This document shows, piece after piece, positions 34,039 through 43,314 of a stretch of 64,000 nucleotides of DNA (positions within the stretch are counted from its first letter, which is position 1; every line of letters begins with the position of its first letter). The stretch comes from Oceanospirillum linum (GTDB lineage Bacteria; Pseudomonadota; Gammaproteobacteria; Pseudomonadales; Halomonadaceae), in assembly GCF_900182785.1 (NCBI RefSeq), contig NZ_FXTS01000005.1, forward strand, positions 62,001 through 126,000, written 5' to 3'. The position numbers and the translations under genes were made by a program. The notes under the pieces were generated by a model that saw only the letters and a list, made by a program, of their open reading frames with translations, was not told where the DNA came from and made no database searches.

Positions 34039-34521
34039 ATGTCAGAACAGATCTCCATAATCGAAGGAAATAAAGCCCAAAAGTACCAAAGCCTGTTACC
34101 ACAAATTGAAGCTCTGGTCAGTGCCGAAGACGATGTCATCGCAAATCTTGCGAATATCAGTGCGGCGCTCAAGCAGGCGATGGGATTTTTCTGGGTTGGT
34201 TTTTATCGGGCAAAGACCCCGGATATGCTGGTATTAGGCCCTTTCCAAGGCCCTGTTGCCTGTACACGCATCCCTAAAGGCAAAGGTGTCTGCGGGGCTG
34301 TTCTTGAGCAGCGAAAAACACTGATTGTCCCTAATGTGGATGAGTTTCCCGGTCATATTGCCTGTGCCAGTGAGTCTAAATCAGAGATTGTTCTGCCGAT
34401 TTTTCATCGCGGCGGCGTGGCCTGGGTACTGGATATCGACAGTGATCAGCTGAATAGTTTTGATGAGACCGACCAACACTGGCTGGAAAAACTGACCGCC
34501 GTGATCAGCCTGATGCTTTAA
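34039..34521 (+). CDS. msrC: Free methionine-(R)-sulfoxide reductase
   Basis: A 160-aa GAF-domain enzyme that reduces free Met-R-O in the cytoplasm. The three conserved cysteines are C75, C85 and C109 (VACTRIPKGKGVCG and HIACASES). The last is the catalytic residue in this family, and SKSEIVLPIF follows as expected. It ends just before the convergent PAP2 gene. With Gor nearby it adds to oxidative-damage repair. Confidence 0.9.
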   Translation: MSEQISIIEGNKAQKYQSLLPQIEALVSAEDDVIANLANISAALKQAMGFFWVGFYRAKTPDMLVLGPFQGPVACTRIPKGKGVCGAVLEQRKTLIVPNVDEFPGHIACASESKSEIVLPIFHRGGVAWVLDIDSDQLNSFDETDQHWLEKLTAVISLML

Positions 34522-34549
34522 ACCGACACAGATAAGTCACTGACCAGAG

Positions 34550-35236
34550 TCAGTGGCTTTGCGTTGAAAGCTGCCGGTTCTGATCCACCGGCAAAATGAT
34601 TCTCGCCAGCAGCCAGGCTGTGAAATAACAGATATAGCCGGAGAAGATAACATCACTCAAAAAATGCCCGCCTTGCATTACCCGTACTTCTCCCACAAAC
34701 AAACCTAATACCACCCCCAAAAGTAGCCCGAGTTGCCACTCCCAGACCCAGGCCAGCGCAATAAAGGCAAACCCCATTGCTGCATGGCCACTGGTAAATG
34801 AACAATTTTTCTCGCATTGATCACTGATGACCCAGGCCGGCGTAAAGTGCTGCTCGCCCCCAAACACTACAATATCCCGGGGCCTTGCTCTGTCCCAATT
34901 ATTTTTAAAACCAGCATGAACTAACAGACCGGGGCCAATCAGAAGGAAGAGCATTAAAAAAAGCAGCTTATGGCGTCTGGCGCGTAATCTTACCGGCGCA
35001 AAACGCAGCCAGGAAACCGCAGTTGCTATTATCAGGGCAGGCACAAGAAACAGCGGCATATCTTTGAAAGCAACATAGACAAATCTGACCCAGCTTTCAC
35101 GGTTGGCAGGAAAACTACGGGAGGTCTCATCAAAAAAAACATCACTTATTATCAGGTCAAGTTCCGGCCAAGCAACAAATAAAACGATCAGAGCAACAAA
35201 GCTCACTGAAATCCAACTCAGTCGTTTCCGTATCAT
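34550..35236 (-). CDS. PAP2-family membrane phosphatase
   Basis: 228 aa from ATG 35236 (GGGGCGAACTATT upstream); a GTG at 35293 also reads in frame. The three PAP2 motifs are in order: KNNWDRARP, CSFTSGH and RVMQGGHFLSDV. About six membrane helices. It removes a phosphate from a lipid or lipid-linked substrate at the periplasmic face. The specific substrate (undecaprenyl-PP, PGP or lipid A) is not told by the motifs. Confidence 0.85.
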   Translation of the reverse strand: MIRKRLSWISVSFVALIVLFVAWPELDLIISDVFFDETSRSFPANRESWVRFVYVAFKDMPLFLVPALIIATAVSWLRFAPVRLRARRHKLLFLMLFLLIGPGLLVHAGFKNNWDRARPRDIVVFGGEQHFTPAWVISDQCEKNCSFTSGHAAMGFAFIALAWVWEWQLGLLLGVVLGLFVGEVRVMQGGHFLSDVIFSGYICYFTAWLLARIILPVDQNRQLSTQSH

Positions 35237-35467
35237 AATAGTTCGCCCCACGTTATGAGTTCCAAGGTTTGCGTTATTGCGAAGCAGTATCACCCGTAAA
35301 GCTTAAAGAAACCTTAAGTCAAGATGCTTGCAACTGGCACTGCCTTACCCGGACTTTTTCAGTAATAAACACTACAGCCATCCGGTTTTTCATATTTTCC
35401 TAGGTTACAATCGGATCATTACAGATATGATGCGTAATAACGCAGTGATTTAGGTTAGGGAACGTTT

Positions 35468-35887
35468 ATGACACAAGAAACTAAAGGTCGCTTAACGACC
35501 CGTACCATGGCGATGCCGGCGGATACCAACCCCTCCGGTGATATTTTTGGTGGTTGGGTTTTGGCTCAGATGGATATTGCAGCCGGTATCTGTGCCAGTC
35601 AGCGTGCTCAGCAGCGTGTTGTTACCGTTGCGGTAGAGGGAATGAGTTTTATCCGTCCGGTTAAAGTAGGCGATATTCTGGGGGTTTATACCGATGTTGC
35701 CGAAGTGGGCAAAACTTCGATGAAAATTCACGTTGAGGCCTGGGTGCGTCGTGGTCAGATCGGCTTGCGGGAGAAAGTCACCGAGGCGATCTTTAAGTTT
35801 GTTGCTCTGGACGATGATGGCAACTCGACACCCGTCCCGGAGAAAAACCAGCTACCAGACTACGCAGTAGAGGAGTTCACGCTTTAA
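35468..35887 (+). CDS. yciA: Acyl-CoA thioesterase YciA
   Basis: A 139-aa hot-dog thioesterase that hydrolyses short to medium acyl-CoAs. It begins with MPADTNPSGDIFGGWVLAQMDIAAG, the active-site helix of the YciA/BACH family, and GMSFIRPVKVGD follows. ATG 35468 is preceded by TTAGGGAACGTTT. It stands alone and convergent to a LysR regulator. Confidence 0.92.
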   Translation: MTQETKGRLTTRTMAMPADTNPSGDIFGGWVLAQMDIAAGICASQRAQQRVVTVAVEGMSFIRPVKVGDILGVYTDVAEVGKTSMKIHVEAWVRRGQIGLREKVTEAIFKFVALDDDGNSTPVPEKNQLPDYAVEEFTL

Positions 35888-35927
35888 TGCCTGGTGCTTA
35901 GTGTCGCTTCAGGCAAAATCAGACAAA

Positions 35928-35956
35928 AAGGCTGCCTCCTTGAGGATCGCAGCCTT
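35928..35956 (-). terminator. Terminator of the LysR gene
   Basis: 8-bp stem AAGGCTGC / GCAGCCTT; the minus strand continues TTTTTG. It lies between the convergent yciA and LysR genes. Confidence 0.75.
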
Positions 35957-35979
35957 GTCAGTGATACCTGACGCAGCTC

Positions 35980-36888
35980 TCAATCAGGGTGGTCAAACAG
36001 TCGCGTCACAAGAAAATCCACCGCTGCTTTAACCTTAGGCACCTGATAACGGTTTTGGGCATACAAGAGATAGATACCTAACTTCTCACTTCGGGTCACG
36101 GCTACGGCGGGGTTAAGCGGTATTTCCAGCAGTGCGCCACGATCCAGAGCACTTTGCAATGCCCAACGGGGCAGCATCAACAGCCCGTCACCCTTACTTG
36201 CCTTGTCAACCAGCCAGCGGCCAGCATTACTGACCGCAACTTTATGGGGTGAAACATCCTGCCATTCATCGTTGATCATGCTGATCCAGGGCAGGATGCC
36301 AATGGGTGCCCGATAAAACAGGCCTTTATGCTCTTTAAGATCCTGCGCATGCGCAGGCATTCCCTCCCGCTCAAGATAAGCAGGTGAGCCCGCCAGAATA
36401 AAACGGTTATCCCGGAGTTTCACCGCAACAACCCGCTCATCCGGTACATACCCACCCCGAATGGCGATATCCACATCATCACGCCCCAGGGTCGATAACG
36501 CATCACTCAACTCAATATCCAGTACAATCTCAGGGTAACGGTCCGAAAACTCATCCATCAGCGGTAACAACAGCGTTTCACCAAAACCCACAGTCGCACT
36601 GATTTTAAGATGCCCCATGGGTTTACTCTGGTAGCTGCCCACTAACTCATCCGTGGCTTCCAGTCGGGAGAGAATATCCCGCACCTGTTGCAGATAAAGC
36701 CGGCCAATCTCCGTTAACCGTACCACCCGGGTCGAACGCTTCAGCAGAACCGCCCCCAGATGATTTTCAAGGTCGGCAACCCTGCGCGATAACGAGGAAG
36801 CAGGAACATCAAAATGTTGCGCCGCTTTAGTAAAACTTCCGGCCTCTGCTACTTTCACGAAATAACGCATCGCTTTCAGTTGATCCAA
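35980..36888 (-). CDS. LysR-family regulator
   Basis: 302 aa. N-terminal HTH: MRYFVKVAEAGSFTKAAQHFDVPASSLSRRVADLE, followed by the effector domain with HLKISATVGFGETLLLPLMDEF. It belongs to the large CrgA/YhjC-like group that often controls a divergent oxidoreductase gene. Here the NADP oxidoreductase at 37129 is divergent, 240 bases away. Two CATTTACA repeats 20 bp apart (36927-36934, 36947-36954) are candidate binding sites. Confidence 0.88.
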   Translation of the reverse strand: MDQLKAMRYFVKVAEAGSFTKAAQHFDVPASSLSRRVADLENHLGAVLLKRSTRVVRLTEIGRLYLQQVRDILSRLEATDELVGSYQSKPMGHLKISATVGFGETLLLPLMDEFSDRYPEIVLDIELSDALSTLGRDDVDIAIRGGYVPDERVVAVKLRDNRFILAGSPAYLEREGMPAHAQDLKEHKGLFYRAPIGILPWISMINDEWQDVSPHKVAVSNAGRWLVDKASKGDGLLMLPRWALQSALDRGALLEIPLNPAVAVTRSEKLGIYLLYAQNRYQVPKVKAAVDFLVTRLFDHPD

Positions 36889-37128
36889 GACCTCTCCTTT
36901 TAAGCCTTCACGGCGAATACAGTGCTCATTTACAACCTGTGGCCAGCATTTACAGGCGCTTAACCGGCATTCGCCTGATTCCCAGGCTCTACTATTGTCT
37001 TAATAACAAAGATGATTCCTATTTTACCGCCTATATCTCACTTTTTCAGTGAATATAATAGTGTCATTACTTAAAACGGTAGCCAGATTGCCGTCATCCA
37101 ATAAAGAAATAACCAGAGTGAATAACAC

Positions 37129-38133
37129 ATGTCTCAAGCAACACAAAATACACAGATCAAACTGATAGCCCGTCCACAGGGTGCGCCAACAGCTGAACTC
37201 TTTCAGGTTGAGCATAGCACCATCCCCCAGGCTGGCGACGGTCAGATTCTGGTGAAACAAAGCCACATGTCACTGGACCCAGCTATGTTGGGCTGGATGT
37301 CAGATGACCGCGAAAGCTATATTCCTCCGGTTGAGCTGGGCGATGTAATGCGCTCCAGCGGTTATGCAGAAGTTATTGAATCTCAGCATCCGGATTTTGC
37401 TGTGGGAGATAAGGTCACTGGCATGTTTGGCTGGCAGGAATATGCTCTCAGTAACGGTCAGGGCATCAACAAAGTTGACCCCAACCTTTCGGCGGAGATG
37501 GTTTTGTCGGTATTAGCCCTCCCCGGACTGACGGCGACACAGGGTCTGTTACGCATTGGACAGCCAAAGTCAGGAGAGACCCTGGTCGTTACCGGAGCAG
37601 CAGGTTCCGTCGGCTCCATTGTGGGTCAGCTGGCAAAAGCAGAAGGTTTACGGGTAATCGGTGTTGTTGGCAGCGAAGACAAGGCGGACTGGATTGTTAA
37701 CACCCTGGGCTTTGATGCTGCAATCAACTACAAAACCGACAATCTCGCGCAACAGTTGGCAGAATTAACACCTGAAGGTATCGATCTTTTCTTTGAAAAC
37801 ACCGGCGGGCCCATTCAGCAGCATATCTATCAGCGCATGAATGCCCACGGTCGTATCGTGGTTTGCGGCATGATTGCTGATTACACCGCAGCAACTCCGG
37901 CTCCGGGGCCGAACTGGATGAATATTATCCGCAAGCGCCTGACGATTCAGGGTTTCACTATGCCGGATCACTTCCATGAAGTCCCCCAATTACTGGAACT
38001 GCTGGTGCCTTATGTCCAGAAAGGCCAGATACAGTACCGTAGTCACACCTTAAAAGGTCTGACCTCTGCTGTTGGTGGCCTGAATCTGCTGTTTACCGGT
38101 GGGAATCAGGGCAAACTCATTGTCGAACTCTAA
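37129..38133 (+). CDS. NADP-dependent zinc-free oxidoreductase (MDR; CurA-like)
   Basis: 334 aa. Zinc-free medium-chain reductase: SHMSLDPAMLGWMSD, then the Rossmann motif VTGAAGSVGSIVGQLAK near residue 155, and FFENTGGPIQQHIYQRMNAHGRIVVCGMI. This pattern matches NADPH-dependent curcumin/2-alkenal reductases (CurA/YncB). It likely reduces reactive enones. Divergent LysR gene is the probable regulator. Confidence 0.88.
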   Translation: MSQATQNTQIKLIARPQGAPTAELFQVEHSTIPQAGDGQILVKQSHMSLDPAMLGWMSDDRESYIPPVELGDVMRSSGYAEVIESQHPDFAVGDKVTGMFGWQEYALSNGQGINKVDPNLSAEMVLSVLALPGLTATQGLLRIGQPKSGETLVVTGAAGSVGSIVGQLAKAEGLRVIGVVGSEDKADWIVNTLGFDAAINYKTDNLAQQLAELTPEGIDLFFENTGGPIQQHIYQRMNAHGRIVVCGMIADYTAATPAPGPNWMNIIRKRLTIQGFTMPDHFHEVPQLLELLVPYVQKGQIQYRSHTLKGLTSAVGGLNLLFTGGNQGKLIVEL

Positions 38134-38269
38134 GCACTGCAAGGGTACTTATCAATATAAATCCATTCTGTAAACTTTTATTTACGATACGAAAACAGCA
38201 TTCAAAATGGCAGTTGAGTATCGCTTAAAGCATCCGTAAACCACACCTGATTTACCTATCAATTGATCA

Positions 38270-38300
38270 GCTGAAACCCTTATGTTGTAAGGGTTTCAGC
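38270..38300. other. Perfect 13-bp inverted repeat
   Basis: GCTGAAACCCTTA-TGTTG-TAAGGGTTTCAGC. No T-run on either side. It lies 137 bases after the oxidoreductase stop and 189 before the permease start. It may be a factor-assisted terminator or a dispersed intergenic element. Confidence 0.7.
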
Positions 38301-38392
38301 ATTCAACATGTCGGATCCCGCTACAACCCTCAGCTATAAAGCATGATAAAAAACCTACAAAAATCAATTAACCAGAACAATCATCTGTAAAA

Positions 38393-38422
38393 TTGACCTA
38401 CAACAAAGCACTAGCCTGATAA
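38393..38422 (+). promoter_or_regulatory. Candidate promoter of the permease gene
   Basis: TTGACC, 18-bp spacer, TGATAA. It leaves a leader of about 60 bases before the GTG at 38489. Confidence 0.4.
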
Positions 38423-38488
38423 AATGCTTTTGGGTAGTATCACCCGCTCTTCATCACTTCATAATAAAGACAACATTGGGAGAACATC

Positions 38489-39670
38489 GTGGTATCCACT
38501 CGGTTTTTAGGAAGTACGCTGCTGGTGGCGGGAACAGCGCTGGGGGCAGGCATGCTCGCTATTCCTATGGTTCTGGCTCCGCTGGGGTTTGGTCTCGGCT
38601 TAGGTTTACTGTTTTTTGTTTGGGCTTTTACAACACTTGCTGCCCTTCTTTTACTGGAAGTAAATGTTAATTATCACCCTGGTGAAAACATGCATGCCAT
38701 GTCCGGGAAATGGTTAGGGCCTCTCGGTCAGCTAATCACAAACTCCAGTATGATTTTTTTGTTAGTCTTCCTGCTGATGGCCTATATTCTTGGTGCCAGC
38801 GAACTGCTTCAGGTTGCTCTGAAGTATATGGGATTGGATGTCACTCTGGCTTTCAGCCGTACTCTGTTTACCCTGCTGGCGGGTATCACGATTGTTCTGG
38901 GTACCGGAGCTGTTGATCGCCTGAATCGCCTGTTCTTCGCCATTATGCTGGTCGCTATGGTTATCGCACTTTACTCTCTGGCCTCCATGGCACCGGATAT
39001 ATCCCACGAAACCCATCTGGCTTCCGCATCAGCCCCAGGGACTCAGGCTCAAATCATGTCGGCATTGCCTGTTCTGTTCACTTCCTTTGGTTTTATGGTG
39101 GTGATTCCCCCGCTGGTGAGCTACACCGAGGATGGCGAGGGAAAACACTTCAGCAAGGTTGTCATTGTGGGCAGTCTTATCCCTCTGGTGTGCTATATCG
39201 CATGGTTCTGGGCTTGTATGAACGCGGTCAACCCAGAGCAACTGGCGGGTCTGAGCGGTGTAGAACAGCTGGTTTCGGCACTGGATAAAAGTGGTGCCAG
39301 CCTGGGATCGGTACTGAAACTTTTTGCTGCGATGGCCTTACTGACCTCATTCCTGGGCGTGGCCTTATCTCTGTTTGGCTTTATTCGGGAAATGTGTGAT
39401 AAAAAGCCTGTTATTGACGGCAAGATTCCGGCAATTGTTCTGACTCTGGTTCCAGCCCTGATTATGGCTTCCAGCGCTCCGGGGCAGTTTCTCAAAGCGC
39501 TGAGTTATGCCGGTCTGGCTCTGACGGTACTGGCGATTTTCATTCCGGTGGCAATGGTATGGCGCAGTCGCCAACAGGGTGAAGTCGCTTATGTTACCCC
39601 CGGTGGCCAAATAACACTGATTACAACACTCGCCTTTGGCGCTCTGCTTGTAGGCGCTCAGTTCTACTGA
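38489..39670 (+). CDS. Aromatic amino acid permease, TyrP/Mtr family
   Basis: A 393-aa, about 11-helix inner-membrane carrier. The start is GTG 38489 after GGGAG. Begins with RFLGSTLLVAGTALGAGMLAIPMVLA, the hallmark first helix of the HAAAP family (TyrP, TnaB, Mtr), followed by LEVNVNYHPG. These are proton symporters for tyrosine or tryptophan; the match to TyrP is closer by eye, but the substrate is open. It is closed by a strong terminator. Confidence 0.88.
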   Translation: MVSTRFLGSTLLVAGTALGAGMLAIPMVLAPLGFGLGLGLLFFVWAFTTLAALLLLEVNVNYHPGENMHAMSGKWLGPLGQLITNSSMIFLLVFLLMAYILGASELLQVALKYMGLDVTLAFSRTLFTLLAGITIVLGTGAVDRLNRLFFAIMLVAMVIALYSLASMAPDISHETHLASASAPGTQAQIMSALPVLFTSFGFMVVIPPLVSYTEDGEGKHFSKVVIVGSLIPLVCYIAWFWACMNAVNPEQLAGLSGVEQLVSALDKSGASLGSVLKLFAAMALLTSFLGVALSLFGFIREMCDKKPVIDGKIPAIVLTLVPALIMASSAPGQFLKALSYAGLALTVLAIFIPVAMVWRSRQQGEVAYVTPGGQITLITTLAFGALLVGAQFY

Positions 39671-39707
39671 TCATCGGTTTACAGGTGATCCTGACCAGTA
39701 AGTATAA

Positions 39708-39741
39708 AAAAACGGCGGTATCTGATGATAGCGCCGTTTTT
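39708..39741. terminator. Bidirectional terminator
   Basis: 10-bp AAAAACGGCG / CGCCGTTTTT stem with an inner TATC/GATA pairing, an A-run and a T-run on the two sides. Serves the permease gene and rnk. Confidence 0.9.
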
Positions 39742-39793
39742 GTTTAGCAGCTCCGTCTGATAAAGATATCCGGAGCCTGTATCGTTTCAACGA

Positions 39794-40213
39794 TCAGGCA
39801 AGTGCGCCGTCTCTCTCAGGCTGATAGAGAATCTCTTCAATCTCAACCAGCATCATCCCGCCAGCCGGTTTTGGCCAGCTGATCTGCTGGCCAACGGACA
39901 GCCCCAGTAATGCCGAACCGATTGGAGCCAGAACAGAAACCGTTTCCTGCTGGCCTGCATCTTTCGGATACACCAGAGTCAGAATAAAGCTCTTTGCCGA
40001 ATGAATATCCTTAAAGCGCACCCTGGAGTTCATGGTCACAACATTCTCCGGTATCTGAGAGGAAGGCACGATAGATGCCCGATCCAGTTCCTGCTCCAGA
40101 TTAACGCTTCCCGGAAACTCTTTTTGAGAAACGACCGCCAGTAGCTCATCTAACTTCTCGGCATCAGATTCAGAGATAATAATCTCAGGCTGTATATTTT
40201 CCATTGTGTTCAT
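39794..40213 (-). CDS. rnk: Regulator of nucleoside diphosphate kinase (GreA/B-like)
   Basis: A 139-aa protein with a short N-terminal coiled-coil (SDAEKLDELLAVV) and a GreA-like C-terminal domain (VLAPIGSALLGLSVGQQISWPKP). Rnk binds RNA polymerase but lacks the acidic tip of GreA. It was first described as a suppressor linked to Ndk and alginate control. Standalone gene. Confidence 0.88.
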   Translation of the reverse strand: MNTMENIQPEIIISESDAEKLDELLAVVSQKEFPGSVNLEQELDRASIVPSSQIPENVVTMNSRVRFKDIHSAKSFILTLVYPKDAGQQETVSVLAPIGSALLGLSVGQQISWPKPAGGMMLVEIEEILYQPERDGALA

Positions 40214-40345
40214 CCTTAACGTCTATGGGAAAGCCCACAAGACAATTACACCTATTCAGTTAATTGCTACCACTCCCCGCTGTAATAACTAAGCACTACG
40301 GAGCAGGTAACAGGAGAGTCATAAGTAAAAAACCAAGCCAATAAA

Positions 40346-40376
40346 AAACACCTGACGCCAAAGGCATCAGGTGTTT
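40346..40376 (-). terminator. Terminator of the EamA transporter gene
   Basis: 10-bp stem AAACACCTGA / TCAGGTGTTT plus 3 inner pairs, followed by TTTTTT on the minus strand. Confidence 0.85.
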
Positions 40377-40435
40377 GATTTAAAATATATTATACCGCAG
40401 AGACCAAATAAAGTGACCCGAAAACCGCTCTACAT

Positions 40436-40471
40436 ATTCAGGGTTGTTCTGCTAATTCAGGGTTGTTCTGC
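40436..40471. repeat. Tandem 17-bp direct repeat
   Basis: ATTCAGGGTTGTTCTGC at 40436-40452 and again at 40455-40471 (19-bp period), 23 bases after the stop of the EamA gene. A simple tandem duplication in the 3' UTR. Confidence 0.85.
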
Positions 40472-40493
40472 ACAGATCTGCTCTCTGCTTGCT

Positions 40494-41444
40494 TTATCCC
40501 GCCTTTGAGGCCGTACGCTGCAGATACCAACGACCGGTGATGACCAGAAAGATCCCACCTAAAATCATTAACGAAGCGATAATCAGCGTCATAGTAACAG
40601 GTTCAGAGACAAATACGACGCCACCTACAGCGGCAATAACAGGTACTGAGAGCTGTAAAACCGCCGCTTGCGTCCCCGTATAAAACGGCAAAGTTGCATA
40701 CCAGATAACATAGCCCAAACCCGAGGTAATTGCACCGGATATCAGTGCCAAAATAACGCCCCGGGATGTCCACTCCCCTCCTTCAATCAGAAGCCAGAGA
40801 ATCAATAACAATAACCAGGGCCAGGTAAAGAGAAAGTTACGGGCTGTATCCAGAGCCGGGGTTCTCGATCCTCTGCCTTTCAGGGTATAACCCCCCCAGG
40901 CGATACCCGCCAATGTCATCAGGATAAATCCGGAAAAACTTGGCGTACTAAAACCCGGTAAAACCAGATAAACAAACCCGGAAAAGGCCAGCAGCACTCC
41001 CGCCCATTCAATAAAGTGTAACCGTTGGCCTTGCAGCCACCCCGCAAGAATCATCGTCAATTGCACAGCACCAAACAGAACCAGTGCTCCTGCTCCGGTA
41101 TCGAGATCCAGATATGCAACCGAGAACGCAAGGGCATAAATAAACAGCATAAAGCCTGCCCGGTAGCTGCCACCGGCGACAGGCTTCTGCGGCTCTGACT
41201 TTTTCCAGCTGAGCAGAAAAATGACCAGCCAAAGCATCCCGACACCGGCAACAAGTCGCAGCAAGGTAAAGCTTACCGGATCGATCGCACCGGAAGCCAG
41301 CACACGCTCGGTAGCGCCATCAATCAGGCTCTCTGCCAAAGGTGTTTGCTCAGGAGCCAAAGCCAACCGACAGAGCACAGAATTTGCTGCCAGAGCCATA
41401 AGAGAAAGCAGTGTCAGTAAAACTGGCCTGATCATTGAATACAC
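40494..41444 (-). CDS. EamA-family (DMT) transporter
   Basis: 316 aa with about ten hydrophobic helices in two EamA repeats; the second contains LQLSVPVIAAVGGVVFVSEPVTMTLIIASLMILGGIFLVI. Drug/metabolite exporters of this family move amino acids or nucleosides outward. Substrate unknown. It is unrelated in operon terms to its neighbours. Confidence 0.85.
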   Translation of the reverse strand: MYSMIRPVLLTLLSLMALAANSVLCRLALAPEQTPLAESLIDGATERVLASGAIDPVSFTLLRLVAGVGMLWLVIFLLSWKKSEPQKPVAGGSYRAGFMLFIYALAFSVAYLDLDTGAGALVLFGAVQLTMILAGWLQGQRLHFIEWAGVLLAFSGFVYLVLPGFSTPSFSGFILMTLAGIAWGGYTLKGRGSRTPALDTARNFLFTWPWLLLLILWLLIEGGEWTSRGVILALISGAITSGLGYVIWYATLPFYTGTQAAVLQLSVPVIAAVGGVVFVSEPVTMTLIIASLMILGGIFLVITGRWYLQRTASKAG

Positions 41445-41634
41445 CTTTAGCAGATTATTTTAAAATACGACTATACGTTAAAGACAAGGCTTGTCACGAA
41501 AATCCAGAAAAATCCGACGGTTAAAAGCCGCTGCCCGCAACGGCGCAGGATTCTGATGGACGCAAACCCACATACAACAGACAATAGTGACCAGCTTCTT
41601 GGACAGCCGCTATACAGCCATTAAGGAAAACATA

Positions 41635-42216
41635 ATGAATGCAAAACTAGAGACTGTTCTGCAAAAGATCGACCAGTGTAATCATCAGGACCCCAATCAG
41701 GATATAGACCAGGGGAAACAGGTCGCCAAAGAGTGGCTCTATGGCCAGCGCATGAGCGAGCGCCTGACTCAGTTTGAACCTGATGCCTCTGAGCTTCTAC
41801 AGATAGCAGCCCGTGGCCAGCATATCCAGCGCTGGAGTATTCCTCGCTCCGATTACCCTGAAGGCCGCGTCGGCTATAAACACTGGCGTACAGATCTGGG
41901 AAAATTCCACGGCGAAAAAACCGCTGAACTCATGCTTCAGGCAGGTTACAGCGAACAGGATGCCGAACGAGTCAAAGCCCTGCTGCAAAAAAAGGGGCTA
42001 AAACAGGATACGGAAGTTCAAACATTGGAAGATGTGATCTGCCTGGTTTTTCTGGAGCACTACCTTGCTCCCTTTGCTGAGAAGCACAGTGAACCGAAGC
42101 TGATTACGATTATCCAGAAAACCTGGAGCAAAATGTCAGAAAAAGGACACCAGGCAGCGCTGAAAATCAGCTATCAGCCCGAACATCTGGCGCTTATCCA
42201 AAAAGCTCTGGCTTAA
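41635..42216 (+). CDS. DUF4202 protein
   Basis: 193 aa from ATG 41635 (AAGGAAAACATA upstream); the longer reading from 41587 has no ribosome binding site. Contains RGQHIQRWSIPRSDYPEGRVGYKHWRTDL and VFLEHYLAPFAEKH, the DUF4202 signature with a His-rich HD-like pattern (H-x-E-K, EDV, H). Possibly a metal-dependent hydrolase fold; function unknown. Followed by nadE. Confidence 0.85.
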   Translation: MNAKLETVLQKIDQCNHQDPNQDIDQGKQVAKEWLYGQRMSERLTQFEPDASELLQIAARGQHIQRWSIPRSDYPEGRVGYKHWRTDLGKFHGEKTAELMLQAGYSEQDAERVKALLQKKGLKQDTEVQTLEDVICLVFLEHYLAPFAEKHSEPKLITIIQKTWSKMSEKGHQAALKISYQPEHLALIQKALA

Positions 42217-42405
42217 GCCTGAAAAGGTGCTGCCGTGGCGCTTAGGCACAGGTTATTCTTAAATAAACATCGTATAATTTATATCATTGGCGTCAGAAAT
42301 GGCGCAGGTTTTGCACCAAAAGCAGACAAATGGCCAAAGGCCAGGCGCTAAACCGGTGCGCAAATACACAGAGCAAGAAACTCGCACAACAAAGTGGTGT
42401 CATGA

Positions 42406-43236
42406 ATGGAAGATATTATCCGTAAAGAGATGCGGGTACTGCCCGAAATTGATCCGGAATTTGAAATCCGTCGCCGGACAGATTTTATTAAAAACAGCCT
42501 GACAGGCGCTGGCTGTAAAACACTGGTACTCGGTATCAGCGGCGGCGTGGACTCCACCACCTGTGGTCGCCTGGCTCAGCTGGCAGTGGATGAACTCAAC
42601 CAGGCGGCCCCGCAGTCAGACTATCAGTTTATAGCTGTTCGCCTGCCTTTCGGTACACAGAAAGATGAAGATGAGGCTCAGTTAGCGCTTTCTTTTATCA
42701 AGCCAAGCCAATCCGTTAGTGTCAATATCCAGAGCGGTGTTGAGGGCATTCATAGCAGTACCCTGGAGGCCCTTAAAGACACAGGCCTTATCCCGAAAGA
42801 CCCCGCTAAGCTGGATTTTGTCAAAGGTAATGTCAAAGCCCGCGCCCGTATGGTGGCTCAGTATGAGATCGCAGGCCTTACCGGCGGCCTGGTTATCGGA
42901 ACGGATCATTCAGCCGAAAATATCACCGGCTTCTACACCAAATATGGTGACGGGGCCTGTGATCTGGCACCTCTCTTTGGTCTTAGCAAACGCCAGGTAC
43001 GTCAGATCGCCGCAACCTTAGGTGCACCTGAGCTACTGGTTAAGAAAGTACCAACCGCTGATCTGGAAGAGCTTGCCCCACAAAAGGCAGACGAAGATGC
43101 TCTGGCGTTAAGCTATGAGCAGATCGACGATTTTCTTGAGGGTAAACCTGTGGCACCGGAGGTGAAAGATCACCTGATCCGTATCTACAGATCAACACAA
43201 CATAAACGCCAGCCCATTCCTACCATTTACGACTGA
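42406..43236 (+). CDS. nadE: NAD synthetase, ammonia-dependent
   Basis: 276 aa. Turns nicotinate adenine dinucleotide into NAD+ with ATP and ammonia. The ATP pyrophosphatase loop SGGVDS is at residues 45-50. RMVAQYEIAG, GTDHSAENITGFYTKYGDGACDLAPL and KKVPTADLEEL are all family blocks. No N-terminal glutaminase domain, so free ammonia is used. Standalone gene followed by a strong stem-loop. Confidence 0.95.
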   Translation: MEDIIRKEMRVLPEIDPEFEIRRRTDFIKNSLTGAGCKTLVLGISGGVDSTTCGRLAQLAVDELNQAAPQSDYQFIAVRLPFGTQKDEDEAQLALSFIKPSQSVSVNIQSGVEGIHSSTLEALKDTGLIPKDPAKLDFVKGNVKARARMVAQYEIAGLTGGLVIGTDHSAENITGFYTKYGDGACDLAPLFGLSKRQVRQIAATLGAPELLVKKVPTADLEELAPQKADEDALALSYEQIDDFLEGKPVAPEVKDHLIRIYRSTQHKRQPIPTIYD

Positions 43237-43247
43237 TCTGCAGTAGC

Positions 43248-43287
43248 CTGATCGCCGGCATAGCTCTGTGCAGATGCCGGCGGTCAG
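43248..43287. other. 14-bp stem-loop between nadE and the PepSY gene
   Basis: CTGATCGCCGGCAT (43248-43261) pairs with ATGCCGGCGGTCAG (43274-43287), one mismatch, 12-nt loop. No T-run follows. It sits between convergent 3' ends and may be a REP-like or Rho-linked element. Confidence 0.65.
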
Positions 43288-43314
43288 AAGCATTCGAAAT
43301 GCCCTCACCTTCTT

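Larger units (their letters stand above)
38134..38488. other. Intergenic region with a perfect 13-bp hairpin
   Basis: 355 bases. It holds a perfect stem-loop (38270-38300) and a candidate promoter for the permease gene (38393-38422). Nothing else recognised. Confidence 0.7.
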
